Of a DNA stretch of 64,000 bases, positions 42,603 to 53,732 are shown piece after piece. The notes beneath the pieces are model-generated. The model did not search any database, was not told the DNA's origin, and saw only the letters and a list, made by a program, of their open reading frames with translations. The position numbers were made by a program, and so were the translations under genes. Numbering within the stretch: position 1 is the stretch's first letter; each line of letters starts with the position of its first letter. The stretch is from Bos javanicus (taxonomy: Eukaryota > Chordata > Mammalia > Artiodactyla > Bovidae): contig NC_083883.1 of assembly GCF_032452875.1 (NCBI RefSeq), positions 51,396,698 to 51,460,697 on the forward strand, read 5' to 3'.

Positions 42603-45600
42603 TGAGTTCAGTTCAGTCGCTCAGTCGTGTCCAACTCTTTGTGACCCCATGAACCGTAGCATGCCAGGCCTCCCTGTCCATCACCAACTCCCAGAGTCTA
42701 CTCAAACCCATGCCCATTGAGTCAGTGATGCCATCCAACCATCTCATCCTCTGTCATCCCCTTCTCCTCCTGCCCTCAATCTTTCCCTGCATCAGGGTCT
42801 TTTCAAATGAGTTAGCTCTTTGCAGCAGGTGGCCAAAGTATTGGAGTTTCAGCTTCAACATCAGTCCTTCCAATGAACACCTAGGACTGATCTCCTTTAG
42901 GATGGACTAGTTGGATCTCCTTGCAGTCCAAGGGACTCTCAAGAGTCTTCTCCAACACCACAGTTCAAAAGCATCAATTCTTTGGTGCTCAGCTTTCTTT
43001 ATAGTCCAACTCTCACATCTATACGTGACCACTGGAAAAACCATAGCCTTGACGAGATGGACCTTTGTTGACAAAGTAATGTCTCTCCTTTTCAATATGC
43101 TGTCTAGGTTGGTCATAACTTTCCTTCAAAGGAGTAAGTGTCTTTTAATTTAATTGCTGCAGTCACCATCTGCAGTGATTTTGGAACCCAGAAAAATAAA
43201 GTCAGCCACTGTTTCCACTGTTTCTCCATCTATTTGCCATGAAGTGATGGGACCAGATGCCATGATCTTCGTTTTCTGAATGTTAAGCTTTAAGCCAACT
43301 TTTTCACTCTCTGCTTTCACTTTCATCAAGAGGCTTTTGAGTTCCTCTTCACTTTCTGCCAAAGGGTGGTGTCATCTGCATATCTGAGGTTATTGATATT
43401 TCTCCTGGCAGTCTTAATTCCAGCTTGTGCTTCCTCCATCCTAGTGTTTCTCATGATGTACTCTGCATATAAGTTAAATAAGCAGGGTGACAATATACAG
43501 CCTTGATGTACTCCTTTTCCTATTTGGAACCAGTCTGTTGTCCCATGTCCAGTTCTAACTATTGCTTCCTGACCTGCATATAAGTTTCTCAAGAGGCAGG
43601 TCAGGTGGTCTGGTATTCCCATCTCTTTCAGAATTTTCCACAGTTTATTGTGATCCACACAGTCAAAGGCTTTGGCATAGTCAGTGAAGCAGAAATAGAT
43701 GTTTTTCTGGAACTCTTGCTTTTTCAATGATCCAGCAGATGTTGGCAATTTGATCTCTGGTTCCTCTGCCTTTTCTAAAACCAGCTTGAACATCAGGAAG
43801 TTCACGGTTCACGTACTGCTGAATGCTGAAGCCTGGCTTGCAGAATTTTAAGCATTACTTTACTAGCATGTGAGAGTAAATGCAATTATGCAGTAGTTTG
43901 AGCATTCTTTGGCATTGCCTTTCTTTGGGATTGGAATGAAAACTGACTTTTTCCAGTCCTGTGGCCACTGCTGAGTTTTCTAAATTTGCTAGCCTATTGA
44001 GTGCAGCACTTTCACAGCATCATCTTTCAGGATTTGAAATAGCTCAACTGGAATTCCATCACCTCCGTTAGCTTTGTTCGTAGTGATGCTTCCTAAGGTC
44101 CACTTGACTTCACATTCCAGGATGTCTGGCTCTAGGTCAGGGATCACACCATCATGATTATCTGGGTTGTGAAGATCTTTTTTGTACAGTTCTTCTGTGT
44201 ATTCTTGCCACCTCTTCTTAATATCTTCTGCTTCTGTTAGGTCCCTACCATTTCTGTACTTTATCGAGCCCATCTTTGTATGAAATGTTCCTTTGGTATC
44301 TCTGATTTTCTTGAAGATCTCTCTAGTCTTTCCCATTCTGTTGTTTTCCTCTATTTCTTTGCATTGATCACTGAGGAAGGCTTTCTTATCTATCCTTGTT
44401 ATTCTTTGGAACTCTGAATTCAAATGGGTATCTCTTTCCTTTTCTCCTTTGCTTTTCACTTCCCTTCTTTTCACAGCTATTTGTAATGCCTCCTCAGACA
44501 GCCATTTTGCTTTTTTGCATTTCTTTTCCACGGGGATGGTCTTGATCCCTGTCTCCTGTACAATGTCACAAACCTCCGTCCATAGTTGATCAGGCACTCT
44601 GTCTATCAGATCTAGTCCCTTAAATCTATTTCTCACTTCCACTGTATAATCATAAGGGATTTGATTTAGGTCATAGATGAATGGTCTAGTGGTTTTCTCC
44701 ACTTTCTTCAGTTTCAGTCTGAATTTGGCAATAAGGAGTTCATGATCTGAGCCACAGTCAGCTCCTGGTCTTGTTTTTGCTGACTGTATAGAGCTTCTCC
44801 ATCTTTGGCTGCAAAGAATGTAATCAATCTGATTTCGGTGTCGATCATCTACTGATGTCCATGTGTAGAGTCTTCTCTTGTGATGTTGGAAGAGGGTGTT
44901 TGCTATGACCAGTGTGTTCTCTTGGGAGAACTCTTAGCCTTTGCCCTGCTTCATTCTGTACTCCAAGGCCAAATTTGCCTGTTACTCCAGGTGTTTCTTG
45001 ACTTCCTACTTTTGCATTCCAGTCCCCTATAATGAAAAGGACATCTTTTTGGGGTGTTAGTTCTAGAAGGTCTTGTAGGTCTTCATAGAACTGTTCAAAT
45101 TCAGCTTCTTCAGCATTACTGGATGGGGCATAGACTAGGATTACCATGATATTGAATGGTTTGCCTTGGAAATGAACAGAGATAGTTCTGTCATTTTTGA
45201 GATTGCATCCAAGTACTGCATTTTGGACTCTTTTGTTGACTATGATGGCTACTCCATGTCTTCTAAGAGATTCCTGCCCACCCACAGGAGTAGATATAAT
45301 GGTCATCTGAGTTAAATTCACCCATTCCAGTCCATCTTAGTTCACTGATTCCTAGAATGTTGATGTTCACTCTTGTCATCCCCTGTTTGACCACTTCCAA
45401 TTCAGTGACCTAACATTCCAGGTTCCTATGCAATATTGCTATTTACAGCATTGAACCTTGCTTCTATCACCAGTCACATACACAACTGGGTGTTTTTGCT
45501 TTGGCTCCATCCCTTCATTCTTTCTGGAGTTATTTCTCCACTGATCTCCAGTAGCACATTGAGCATCTACCGACCTAGGGAGTTCATCTTTCAGTGTCTT

Positions 45601-45986
45601 ATCTTTCTGCTCTTTCATACTATTCATGGGGTTCTCAAGGCAAGAATATGAAGTGGTTTGCCATTCCCTTCTCCAGTGACCACATTCTGTCAGACCTCTC
45701 CACCATGACCTGTCCATCGGTGGCCCCACACAGCTTGGCTTAGTTTCATTGAGTTAGACAAGGCTGTGGTCCACGTGATCAGATTGGCTAGTTGTCTGTG
45801 ATTGTGGTTTCAGTCTGTCTGCCCTCTTATGCCCTCTCTCAGTGCCTACTGTCTTACTTGGGTTTCTCTTACCTTGGACGTGGGGTATCTCTTCACGGCT
45901 GCTCCAGCAAAGTGCAGCCGCTGCTCCTGACCTTGGACGTGGGGTAGCGCCTCTCAGCTGTGCTTCTGCACCATCACAGCCGCTGT
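42603..45986 (-). mobile_element. Full-length BovB with 5' UTR and 11-bp TSD
   Basis: 3384 bp between GCATGGCTCAT at 42592-42602 and 45987-45997. It includes the (CTGAA)-type 3' end and a 5' leader with a two-unit 59-bp repeat. Its endonuclease and RT are spread over broken frames (45321-44845, 44702-43989, 43805-43326, 43362-43150, 43116-42907), so it is inactive. Where other copies have YADDT, the sequence shifts frame just after YADDTTL. Confidence 0.92.
45871..45986 (-). repeat. Two-unit 59-bp tandem repeat in the BovB 5' leader
   Basis: ACCTTGGACGTGGGGTA occurs at 45871-45887 and 45930-45946, each followed by related C/T-rich sequence. Confidence 0.8.
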
Positions 45987-45997
45987 GCATGGCTCAT

Positions 45998-46060
45998 AGC
46001 TTCACTGAATTATGCAAACCCCTCACCATGACAAGGCAGTGATCCATGAAGGGACCTATT
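45998..46060 (-). mobile_element. Old BovB 5' end (outside the nested copy)
   Basis: Short continuation of the copy broken at 42602 ('aaacccctcaccatgacaag'). Confidence 0.6.
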
Positions 46061-46079
46061 GCTTCTACTGCTCCTCAAT

Positions 46080-46440
46080 TTTAGCACTGGGCTGATGTGT
46101 TTTGAGGAAAATCTCAGGTACACTGTTTCACCTGGGAACACTTTAGTACACAGTTCTAACAGATAAAGACTCATTTTAGCATAACCACAAACCCATCATC
46201 GACCCCAACAAAATTAACATTGATTTCTTAATAAAATCTAATGCCAACTGGTGTTTGTTTCCACACTCTATCTCAAAAATGTCTTTTACACTTTCTTGCT
46301 TGACTTAGGATCCAAATGAGACCCCCACCCTGCAAATGGTTGGCTTGTCTCTTAAGCCTTTTACATTTAAAACAGCCCCCCTTCCCTTTCACTATCGTCC
46401 AGTGACTTCTGTTTGTTGATGAAACCAGGTCATTCATTCC
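46080..46440. other. Ancient dispersed repeat, family uncertain
   Basis: 'cataaccacaaacccatcat', 'caaaattaacattgatttct' and 'gatgaaaccaggtcattcat' recall an old mammalian LINE-type repeat; I cannot name it safely. Confidence 0.4.
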
Positions 46441-46449
46441 ATTTATTTT

Positions 46450-46655
46450 TTATTTGTGTGCATTCTCAGTTGTGTTCAACTCTTTCGACCCCATGAACTG
46501 TAGCTCACCAGGCTTCTCTGTCCATGGGATTTCCCAGGCAAGAGTACTGGAGTGGGTTGCCATTGCCTGCTCCAAGGGATCTTCCCAACCGGGGATCAAA
46601 CCTGCATCTCCTGTGACTCCTGCATTAGCAGGCAGGTTCTTTACCACTGGGCCAC
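46450..46655 (-). mobile_element. Bov-tA SINE
   Basis: Reversed Bov-A end at 46458 ('gtgcattctcagttgtgttc') to reversed tRNA head at about 46650. Confidence 0.85.
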
Positions 46656-46685
46656 CTTTATTTAGGTCTTATTTAATGTTACCCA

Positions 46686-46905
46686 GGGCTTCCCTGCTGG
46701 CTCAGCTGGTAAAGAATGTACCTGGAATGCGGGAGACCCAGGTTCAATTCCTAGGTTGGAAAGATCCCCTGGAGAAGGAAGTGGCAACCCAGTCCAGTAT
46801 TTTTGCCTGGAAAATCCTGTGTATAGAGAAGTCTGGCAGGCTGCAGTCCATCGGGTCACACAGAGTCGAACATAGCTGAGCGACTAACACTTTCTTTCAG
46901 TTTAA
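46686..46905 (+). mobile_element. Bov-tA SINE
   Basis: Head 'gggcttccctgctggctca' to 'gagcgactaacactttc'. Lies about 30 bp from the opposite-strand Bov-tA. Confidence 0.88.
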
Positions 46906-47312
46906 TGTCACCTAATGGGTTTCATCATTTTCTCATCAGGGGTCTTACTCATCTTTTGTTGTATTTATTCCCAAGAACTGTGGTTTTACTGGCATGATAG
47001 TAAATAATAAGTTTTCCAAATCTTATTCTCATTATTTGTTCTGATAAGGAGGACTATCTTTGATTTTTATTATTGAATTTGTATCTAGCAACATTACTAA
47101 ACTGTCTCAATAATATTAACAGTTTATGTCTGTATTCATTTGGATTTTCTATATACACAGTCATATTATCTGAAATTAACCACTATTTCCTCTTCTACTC
47201 ATCACACCTTGTGTTTCTTTCTTCTCTGTGTGTTCCTGTTGGAAGACCCAGTGGCTTTAGAGAGCACCCTCGCTTTGTTCTCAGTCTTAAAGGAAATGCT
47301 TTTAATAATTAT
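46906..47312. other. AT-rich L1-like sequence
   Basis: 'ttattattgaatttgtatcta', 'gtttatgtctgtattcattt' resemble reversed L1 ORF2 but are too diverged for boundaries. Confidence 0.4.
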
Positions 47313-47412
47313 GTTTTTTTGGTCTTGCCAAGTGGCTTTCGGGATCTTAGTTCCCCCAGTGGGGATCAAACCTGGGCCACCTGCAATGGAAGGAGACCAC
47401 CAGGAAAGCCCC
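47313..47412 (-). mobile_element. CHR-type SINE fragment
   Basis: Reversed head 'ccaccaggaaagcccc' at 47397-47412 with body 'gggatcttagttcccccagt'. Confidence 0.75.
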
Positions 47413-47589
47413 TTGTTGGCAGACATTCCTTACCACGTTAAAGAAGTTCATTTCTAATGCAAATTTGCTAAGTTTTTAAGAAGCGTGTGTGGGATGTGCA
47501 CTCTCCTCAATGCCATTTTCTGCATGGACTGAGCTGGTCATGTACTTCTCTTCTCTAATCTGTTCCTGTGGTGAACTGACCTGGTTTCT

Positions 47590-47838
47590 GCTGCTGCTGC
47601 TGCTGCTAAGTCGCTTCAGTCGTGTCCGACTCTGTGCGACCCCATGGATGGCAGCCCACCAGGCTCCACCATCCCTAGGATTCTCCAGGCAAGAACACTG
47701 GAATGGGTTGCCATTTCCTTCTCCAATGCATGAAAGTGAAAAGTGAAAGTGAAGTCACCCAGTCGTGTCTGACTCTTAGCGACCCCATGGACTGCAGCCT
47801 ACCAGACTCCTCCGTCCATGGGATTTTCCAGGCAAGAG
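47590..47838 (-). mobile_element. BOV-A2 SINE, end-truncated
   Basis: Starts with a (CTG)n run at 47590-47607 and two Bov-A monomers, ending early at 'ccaggcaagagca'. A short piece of the same unit type recurs at 47966-48003. Confidence 0.88.
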
Positions 47839-47839
47839 C

Positions 47840-50576
47840 ATTTTCATTATAACTCAGTTCAAAGCATTTTAAAATTTCTATTATGATTTTTTTCTTTGGT
47901 CCATGGGTTATTTAGAAATTTATTTCTTATTTTCAAAAAATAGGTGAATTTATAGTTTTGTATTTCAAAGAGTCAGACACGACTGAGCGACTTCACTTTC
48001 ACTTTCTTTATTGGAATATAATTGAAATACAGCACGTGTAAGCTTAAGGTACACAGTATAATGATTTGATTTACATATGTCATAAAATGATGATAATGAT
48101 ATATTTTGTGAACATCCATATCTCATGTAGATACGAAATTAAAGAAATAGAAAATACTATTTTTCTTGTGATAACTCAGGATCTACTCTCTTAACAACTT
48201 TCATATATAATGTACAGCAGCATTAATTATATTTATCATGCTGTAAATTACATTATTGGTGCTTACCTGTCTTATAACTCAGCAGTCCCTAACCTTTTTG
48301 GCACCGTGGACTAGTTTTGGGGAAGATGATTTTTCCATGGACAGGAGGGATGCAAGCGATGGGGAGTGGCTGTCAACACAGATGAGGCTTATTTTACTCT
48401 TCCACCACTCACCTTCTGGTGTGCAGCCTGGTTCCTATCAGGCCATGGATGGGTAGCAGTTCATGGCCCACTGCTTGGGGACCACTGCTGTTCCTGGGAG
48501 TTTGTACCTTTTGCCCATCTTCATCCAGTTCCCCTTTCCCCGATCTCCTGCCTCTGGTAACCACAAATCTGACACCTTTTTCCATGAATTTGTTTGTTTT
48601 TGAAGTATAACTGACCTACTTGTGTTAGTTCCTGTTACACGACATAATAATTTATATCTCTATACATTTCAAAATGATCACATGGTAGGTCGCCACACAA
48701 AGATACTGTGTAGTGGCTGCTCTGTTCCCCACACTGTGCATTCCATCCCTGGGACTCCTTTGTTTTGCCACAGGAAGTCTGTGCCTTCCAATCTCGCTCA
48801 CGTATTTGTCTCCCCCTCACCCCCGACCCCGGCCACCCCGGGGTGTATCCATGGTGTTTGTTCTCTGTATCCATGACTCTGTTTCTGTTTTGCACTGTTT
48901 GTTCATTTGTTTTGTTTTTTAGGTTCCACATATAAGTGAAATTTTAGTGTTTGTCTTCCTCTTTCTGATTTATTTCACTTAGCGTAATTCCCTCCAGGTC
49001 CACCCATATTGTTGCAAATTATAATATTTCATTATTTTAAATGGCTGAGTAATATTCCGTTATGTATATATACTACACCTACTTTATCCTCTCACCTGTT
49101 TATCGGCACTTAACCTTACTTACATATCTTGGCTATTGTAAATGATACTACAATGAAAGAAAAGGGTGCATATGTCTTTTCTATGTGTTTAGGGTTTTTT
49201 TTTTTTCCCTTAATAAATACCCAGGAGTGAAATTGCTGGTTCTTATGGTAGTTCTATTTTAAGTTTTTTCAGTAATTTCCATACTGTTCTCCACAGTGAC
49301 TGCATCAATTTACATTCCCAAGAACAGTGCAACAGGGTTCCCTTCTCTCCACATTCTGCTGACATTTGTATGTCTTCTTCAGAAAAATGTGTATTCAGAT
49401 CCTCTGCCCATTTTTTAATCAGGTTGTTCAGTTGATGTTGAGTTGTATAAATTTGTGTATACTTTGAATATTAACCCCTTATCGGAAATATTGTGTGAAA
49501 ATATCTTCTTCCATTCAGTAGATGGCCTTTTGTTTTGTTCATAGTGTCCTTCACTATACAAAAGCTTTTTAGTTCAATAGTCTCATCTGTTTAGTTTTGC
49601 TTTTGTTTCCCTTGCCTGCGGAGACAAATCTGAAAAATATCACTAAGTCTGTTGTCAAAGAACTTATTGCCTATGCGTTCTTTTACAAGTTGTATGGCTT
49701 CAGGTCTTATATTTGAGCCTTTCATCCATTTTGAGTTTATTTTTGTATATAATACAGGAGAGTAGTTCAGTTTGAATCTTTTGCATGTAGCTGTTCAGTT
49801 TTCCAAAAATCATTTGTTGAAGAGGCTGTCTTTCCATCATTGTATATTCTTGCCTCCTTTTTTGCAGATTAATTGCCATGTAAGGGTGCTTCTTTTCTGG
49901 ACTCTCTATCCCATCACTCTATGTCTTTTTTTGTACCAGTATCATACTGTTTTGATTACTGGGGATTTGGAGTACGGTTTGAAACCAGGGAGCATGATTC
50001 CTCTAGCTTCATTCTTTCTCAAGATTGTTTGGGCTATTTGGGGTCTTTGAGTTGCCATACAAATTTTAAAATTCTTTATTCTAGTTCTGTGAAAAATACC
50101 ATTCGTATTTTGATAGGGATTGCACTGAATCTGTAGATTGCCTTGGGTAGTATGGTCATTTTAACAATATTCTTCCAATCCATGAGCATGGTATGTCTTT
50201 GCATCTTTTTGTGTCATCTTTAATTTCTTTTTTCAGTGTCTCATTATTTTCTGATTACAGGTGTTTTACTTCCTTAGTTAGAGTTAGTCCTGGGTGTTTT
50301 AGTCTTTTTTTGGTGTGATTGTAAATGGGATTGTTTCTTCATTTCTCTTTCTGATAGTTTGTTGGTGTATAAAAATGCAACAGGTTTCTGTGTATTAATT
50401 TTGTATCCTGCAACTTTACTGAATTCATTGATGAGTTCCAGTAATTTTTTGGTGGGTTTTTAGGGTTTTCTGTGTATAGTATCATGTCATCTGCAAATAG
50501 TGACAGTTTTACTTCTTCATCTCCGATTTGTATTCCTTTTATTTCTTTTTCTTGTCTGATTGGGCTTCCCAGGAGG
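47840..50576 (-). mobile_element. Old L1 sequence (3' UTR and ORF2 remnants)
   Basis: T-rich on the plus strand. 48003-48280 and 48491-49500 read as reversed L1 3' region ('ggctgagtaatattccgtta', 'aggagtgaaattgctggtt'), then reversed ORF2 to about 50560. Many stops. A hAT element splits it at 48280-48490. Confidence 0.75.
48280..48490. mobile_element. hAT-Charlie (MER1-like) DNA transposon inside L1
   Basis: TIRs 'cagcagtccctaacc' and 'ggggaccactgctg' with interior 'tttttggcaccgtggactag'. Same family as 1760-2095. No clear 8-bp duplication. Confidence 0.7.
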
Positions 50577-51294
50577 CCCAGTGGTCATAGTGAAGACTTC
50601 TGACAAAACGTGGTCTACTGGAGGAGGGAGTGCAAACCACTTCAGTATTCTTGCTGTGAGAACCCCATTAGCACTATGAGAAGGTAAAAAGATATAACAC
50701 CAAAAGATGGCCCCCGCCCAGGCTGGAAAATATCCAATATGCAGTGGGAAAGAGTGGAGGACAATTTCTAATAGCTCCAGAAAGAATGAAGCAGCTGCGC
50801 CAAGTGGCAGTGATGCTCAGTTGCAGATGTGTCTGATAGTGAAAGTAAAGTCTGATGCTGTAAAAAACAACATTGCATAGGAACCTGGAGTGTTAGGTCC
50901 ATAAATCAAGGTAAGTTGGACATGGTCAAGCAGGAGATGGCAAGGGTGAACATCAGCATCTTAGGAATCAGTGAACTAAAATGGATGGGAATGGGTGAAT
51001 TTAATTCAGATGACCATTATATCTCCTACTGTGGACCAGAATCCCTTAGGAGAAATGGAGTAGCCCTCTTTAGTAAAAAAAAAAAAAAAGTGTCCAAAAC
51101 ACTGTTTTGTATTTGGGTACATTCTCAAAAACAACAGAATGATCTCACTTCATTTCCAAGGCAAACCATTCAACATCATAGTAATCCAAGTCTATGCTCC
51201 AATTACCTATGCAGAAGAAGCTCAAGTTGACCAGTTCTATGAAGAACTAATTACCAGACCTTCTTGAATTAACACCAAAAACAGATGTTCTTTT
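50577..51294 (+). mobile_element. BovB 5' part (interrupted by L1)
   Basis: BovB leader and the start of the endonuclease (frame 50916-51230: LGISELKWMGMGEF). Broken at 51294 by L1; continues at 56463. The first ~35 bp look SINE-like. Confidence 0.85.
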
Positions 51295-52206
51295 TTGTGT
51301 GTGTGATAAAAAAGTAATTTATTTTTTAATTTATATAATTTTTAACTGAAGGATAATTGCTTTACAGAATTTTGGTTTTCTGTCAAACCTCAACATGAAT
51401 CAGCCATAGGTATACATATGTCCCCTTCCTCTTGAACCTCCCTCCTATGTTCCTCCCCATCTCACCCTTCTAGGTTGATGCAGTGCCCCTGTTTGAGTTC
51501 CCTGAGACATAGAACAAATTCCCATTGGCTATCTCTTTTACATATGGTTATGTAAGTTTCCATGTCACTCTCTCCATACATCACACCCTCTCCTCCCCTT
51601 TCCCCATGTCTATAAGTCTGTTCTCTATGTCTGTTTCTCCACTGCTGCCCTGAAAATAAATTCTTTGGTACCATCTTTTTAGATTCCATATATATGTATC
51701 AGTATACGATATTTATCTTTCTCTTTCTGACTTACTTGACTCTATGTAATAGGCTCTAGGTTCATCCACCTCATTAGAACTGACTCAAATGCGTTTCTTT
51801 TTATGATTGAATAATATTCCATTGTGTATATGTACCAAAAATTCTTTATCCATTCATCTGTTGCTGGACATCTAGGTTGCTTCCATGTTCTAGCTATTGT
51901 AAATAGTGTTGCAGTGAACACTGGGGTACATGTGTCTTTTTTAATTTTGGTTTCCTCAGGGTATATGCCTAGGAGTGGGATTGCTGAGTCATATGGTGCT
52001 TTTATTACTAGTTTTTTAAGAATCTCCATACCGTCTTCCATAGTGGCTGTATCAATTTACATTCCCACCAACAGTGCAAGAGGGTTTATTTTTTTCCACA
52101 CGCTCTCCAGCATTTGTTGTTTGTAGACTTTTTAATGATGACCATTCTCACCAGTGTGAGGTGATATCTCATTGTGGTTTTGATTTGCATTTCTCTCATA
52201 ATGAGT

Positions 52207-52475
52207 CGGAGAAGGCAATGGCACCCAACTCTAGTACTCTTGCCTGGAAAATCCCATGGACAGAGGAGCCTGGTGGGCTGCAGTCCGTGGGGTCACGAAG
52301 AGTCAGACATGACTGAGCGACTTCATTTTCACTTTTCACTTTCATGCATTGGAGAAGGAAATGGCAACCCACTCCAGTGTTCTTGCCTGGAGAATCCCAG
52401 GGACAGGGGAGCCTGGTGGGCTGTCGTCTATGGGGTTGCACAGAGTCAGACACGACTGAAGTGACTTAGCAGCAG
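52207..52475 (+). mobile_element. BOV-A2 SINE in L1, 10-bp TSD
   Basis: CATAATGAGT at 52197-52206 and 52476-52485 flanks the dimer. It breaks the L1 ORF2 remnant. Confidence 0.93.
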
Positions 52476-53433
52476 CATAATGAGTGATATTGAGCATCTT
52501 TTCATGTGTTTATTAGCCATCTGTAGGTCTTCTTTGGAGAAATGTCTGTTTAGGTCTTTCTCCCACTTTTTGATTGGGTTGTTTGTTTTTCTGATATTGA
52601 GTTGTATGAGCTTCTTATATATTTTGGAAATTAATCCTTTGTCAGTTGTTTCCTTTGCTATTACCATCTCCCATTCTGAGAGTTGTCTTTTCACCTTGTT
52701 TGTAGTTTCCTTTGATGTGCAAAAGCTTTTAAGTTTAATCAGGTCCCACTTGTTTACTTTTGTTTTTATTTCCATTACTCTGGGAGGTGGGTCATAGAGG
52801 ATCTTGCTTTGTTTTGTGTCAGCAAGTGTTTGCTTATGTTTTCCTCTAAGAGTTTTATAGATTCTGGTCTTACATTTAGGTCTTTAATCCATTTTGAGTT
52901 TATCTTTGTGTATGGTGTTAGGAAGTGTTCCAATTTCATTCTTTTACATGTAGCTGTCCAGTTTTCCCAGCACCATTTATTGAAGAGGCTGTCTTTTCCG
53001 CATTGTATATTCTCGCCTCCTTTGTCATAAATAAGGTACCCATAGGTGCAAGGGTTTATTTCTGGGTTCCAGCTCACTGATCCATTCTTCTGCTTCAGAT
53101 ATTCTGCTATTGATTCCTTCTAGAGTATTTTTAATTTCAGTTATTGTGTTGTTTGTATGTTTATTCTTTCATTCTTCTAGGTCTTTGTTAATTGATTCTT
53201 GTACTTTCTCCATTCTATTTTCAAGGTTTTTGATCATTTCTACTATAATTATTCTGAATTCTTTTTCAGGTAATTTGCCTATTTCCTCTTCATTTACTTG
53301 GGCTTGTGTGTTTCTAGTTTATTTCTTCAGTATTTCTGTGCCTTTTCGTTGTTTTTTTTAACTTATTGTGTTTGAGGTCTCCTTTTCCCAGGCTTCAAGA
53401 TTTCTTCCTTTTGGTTTCTGCCCTCCTAACCAT

Positions 53434-53732
53434 GGAGATCAGCCCTGGGATCTCTTTGGAAGAAATGATGCTAAAGCTGAAATTCCAGTACTTTGGCCAC
53501 CTCATGCGAAGAGTTGACTCATTGGAAAAGACTCTGATGCTGGGAGGGATTGGGGGCAGGAGGAGAAGGGACGACAGAGGATGAGATGGCTGGATGGCAT
53601 CACTGACTCGATGGACGTGAGTCTGGGTGAACTCCGGGAGTTGGTGATGGACAGGGAGGCCTGGCATGCTGCGATTCATGGGGTCGCACAGAGTCGGACA
53701 CGACTGAGCGACTGAACTGAACTGAACTGAAG
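53434..53732 (+). mobile_element. BovB 3' end fragment in L1
   Basis: From 'gagatcagccctgggatctc' to the (CTGAA)n tail. No clear duplication was found. Confidence 0.88.

Noticed and set aside
42603..45986. Functional BovB polymerase gene
   Set aside because: The coding region is split into at least five frames by frameshifts and stops.
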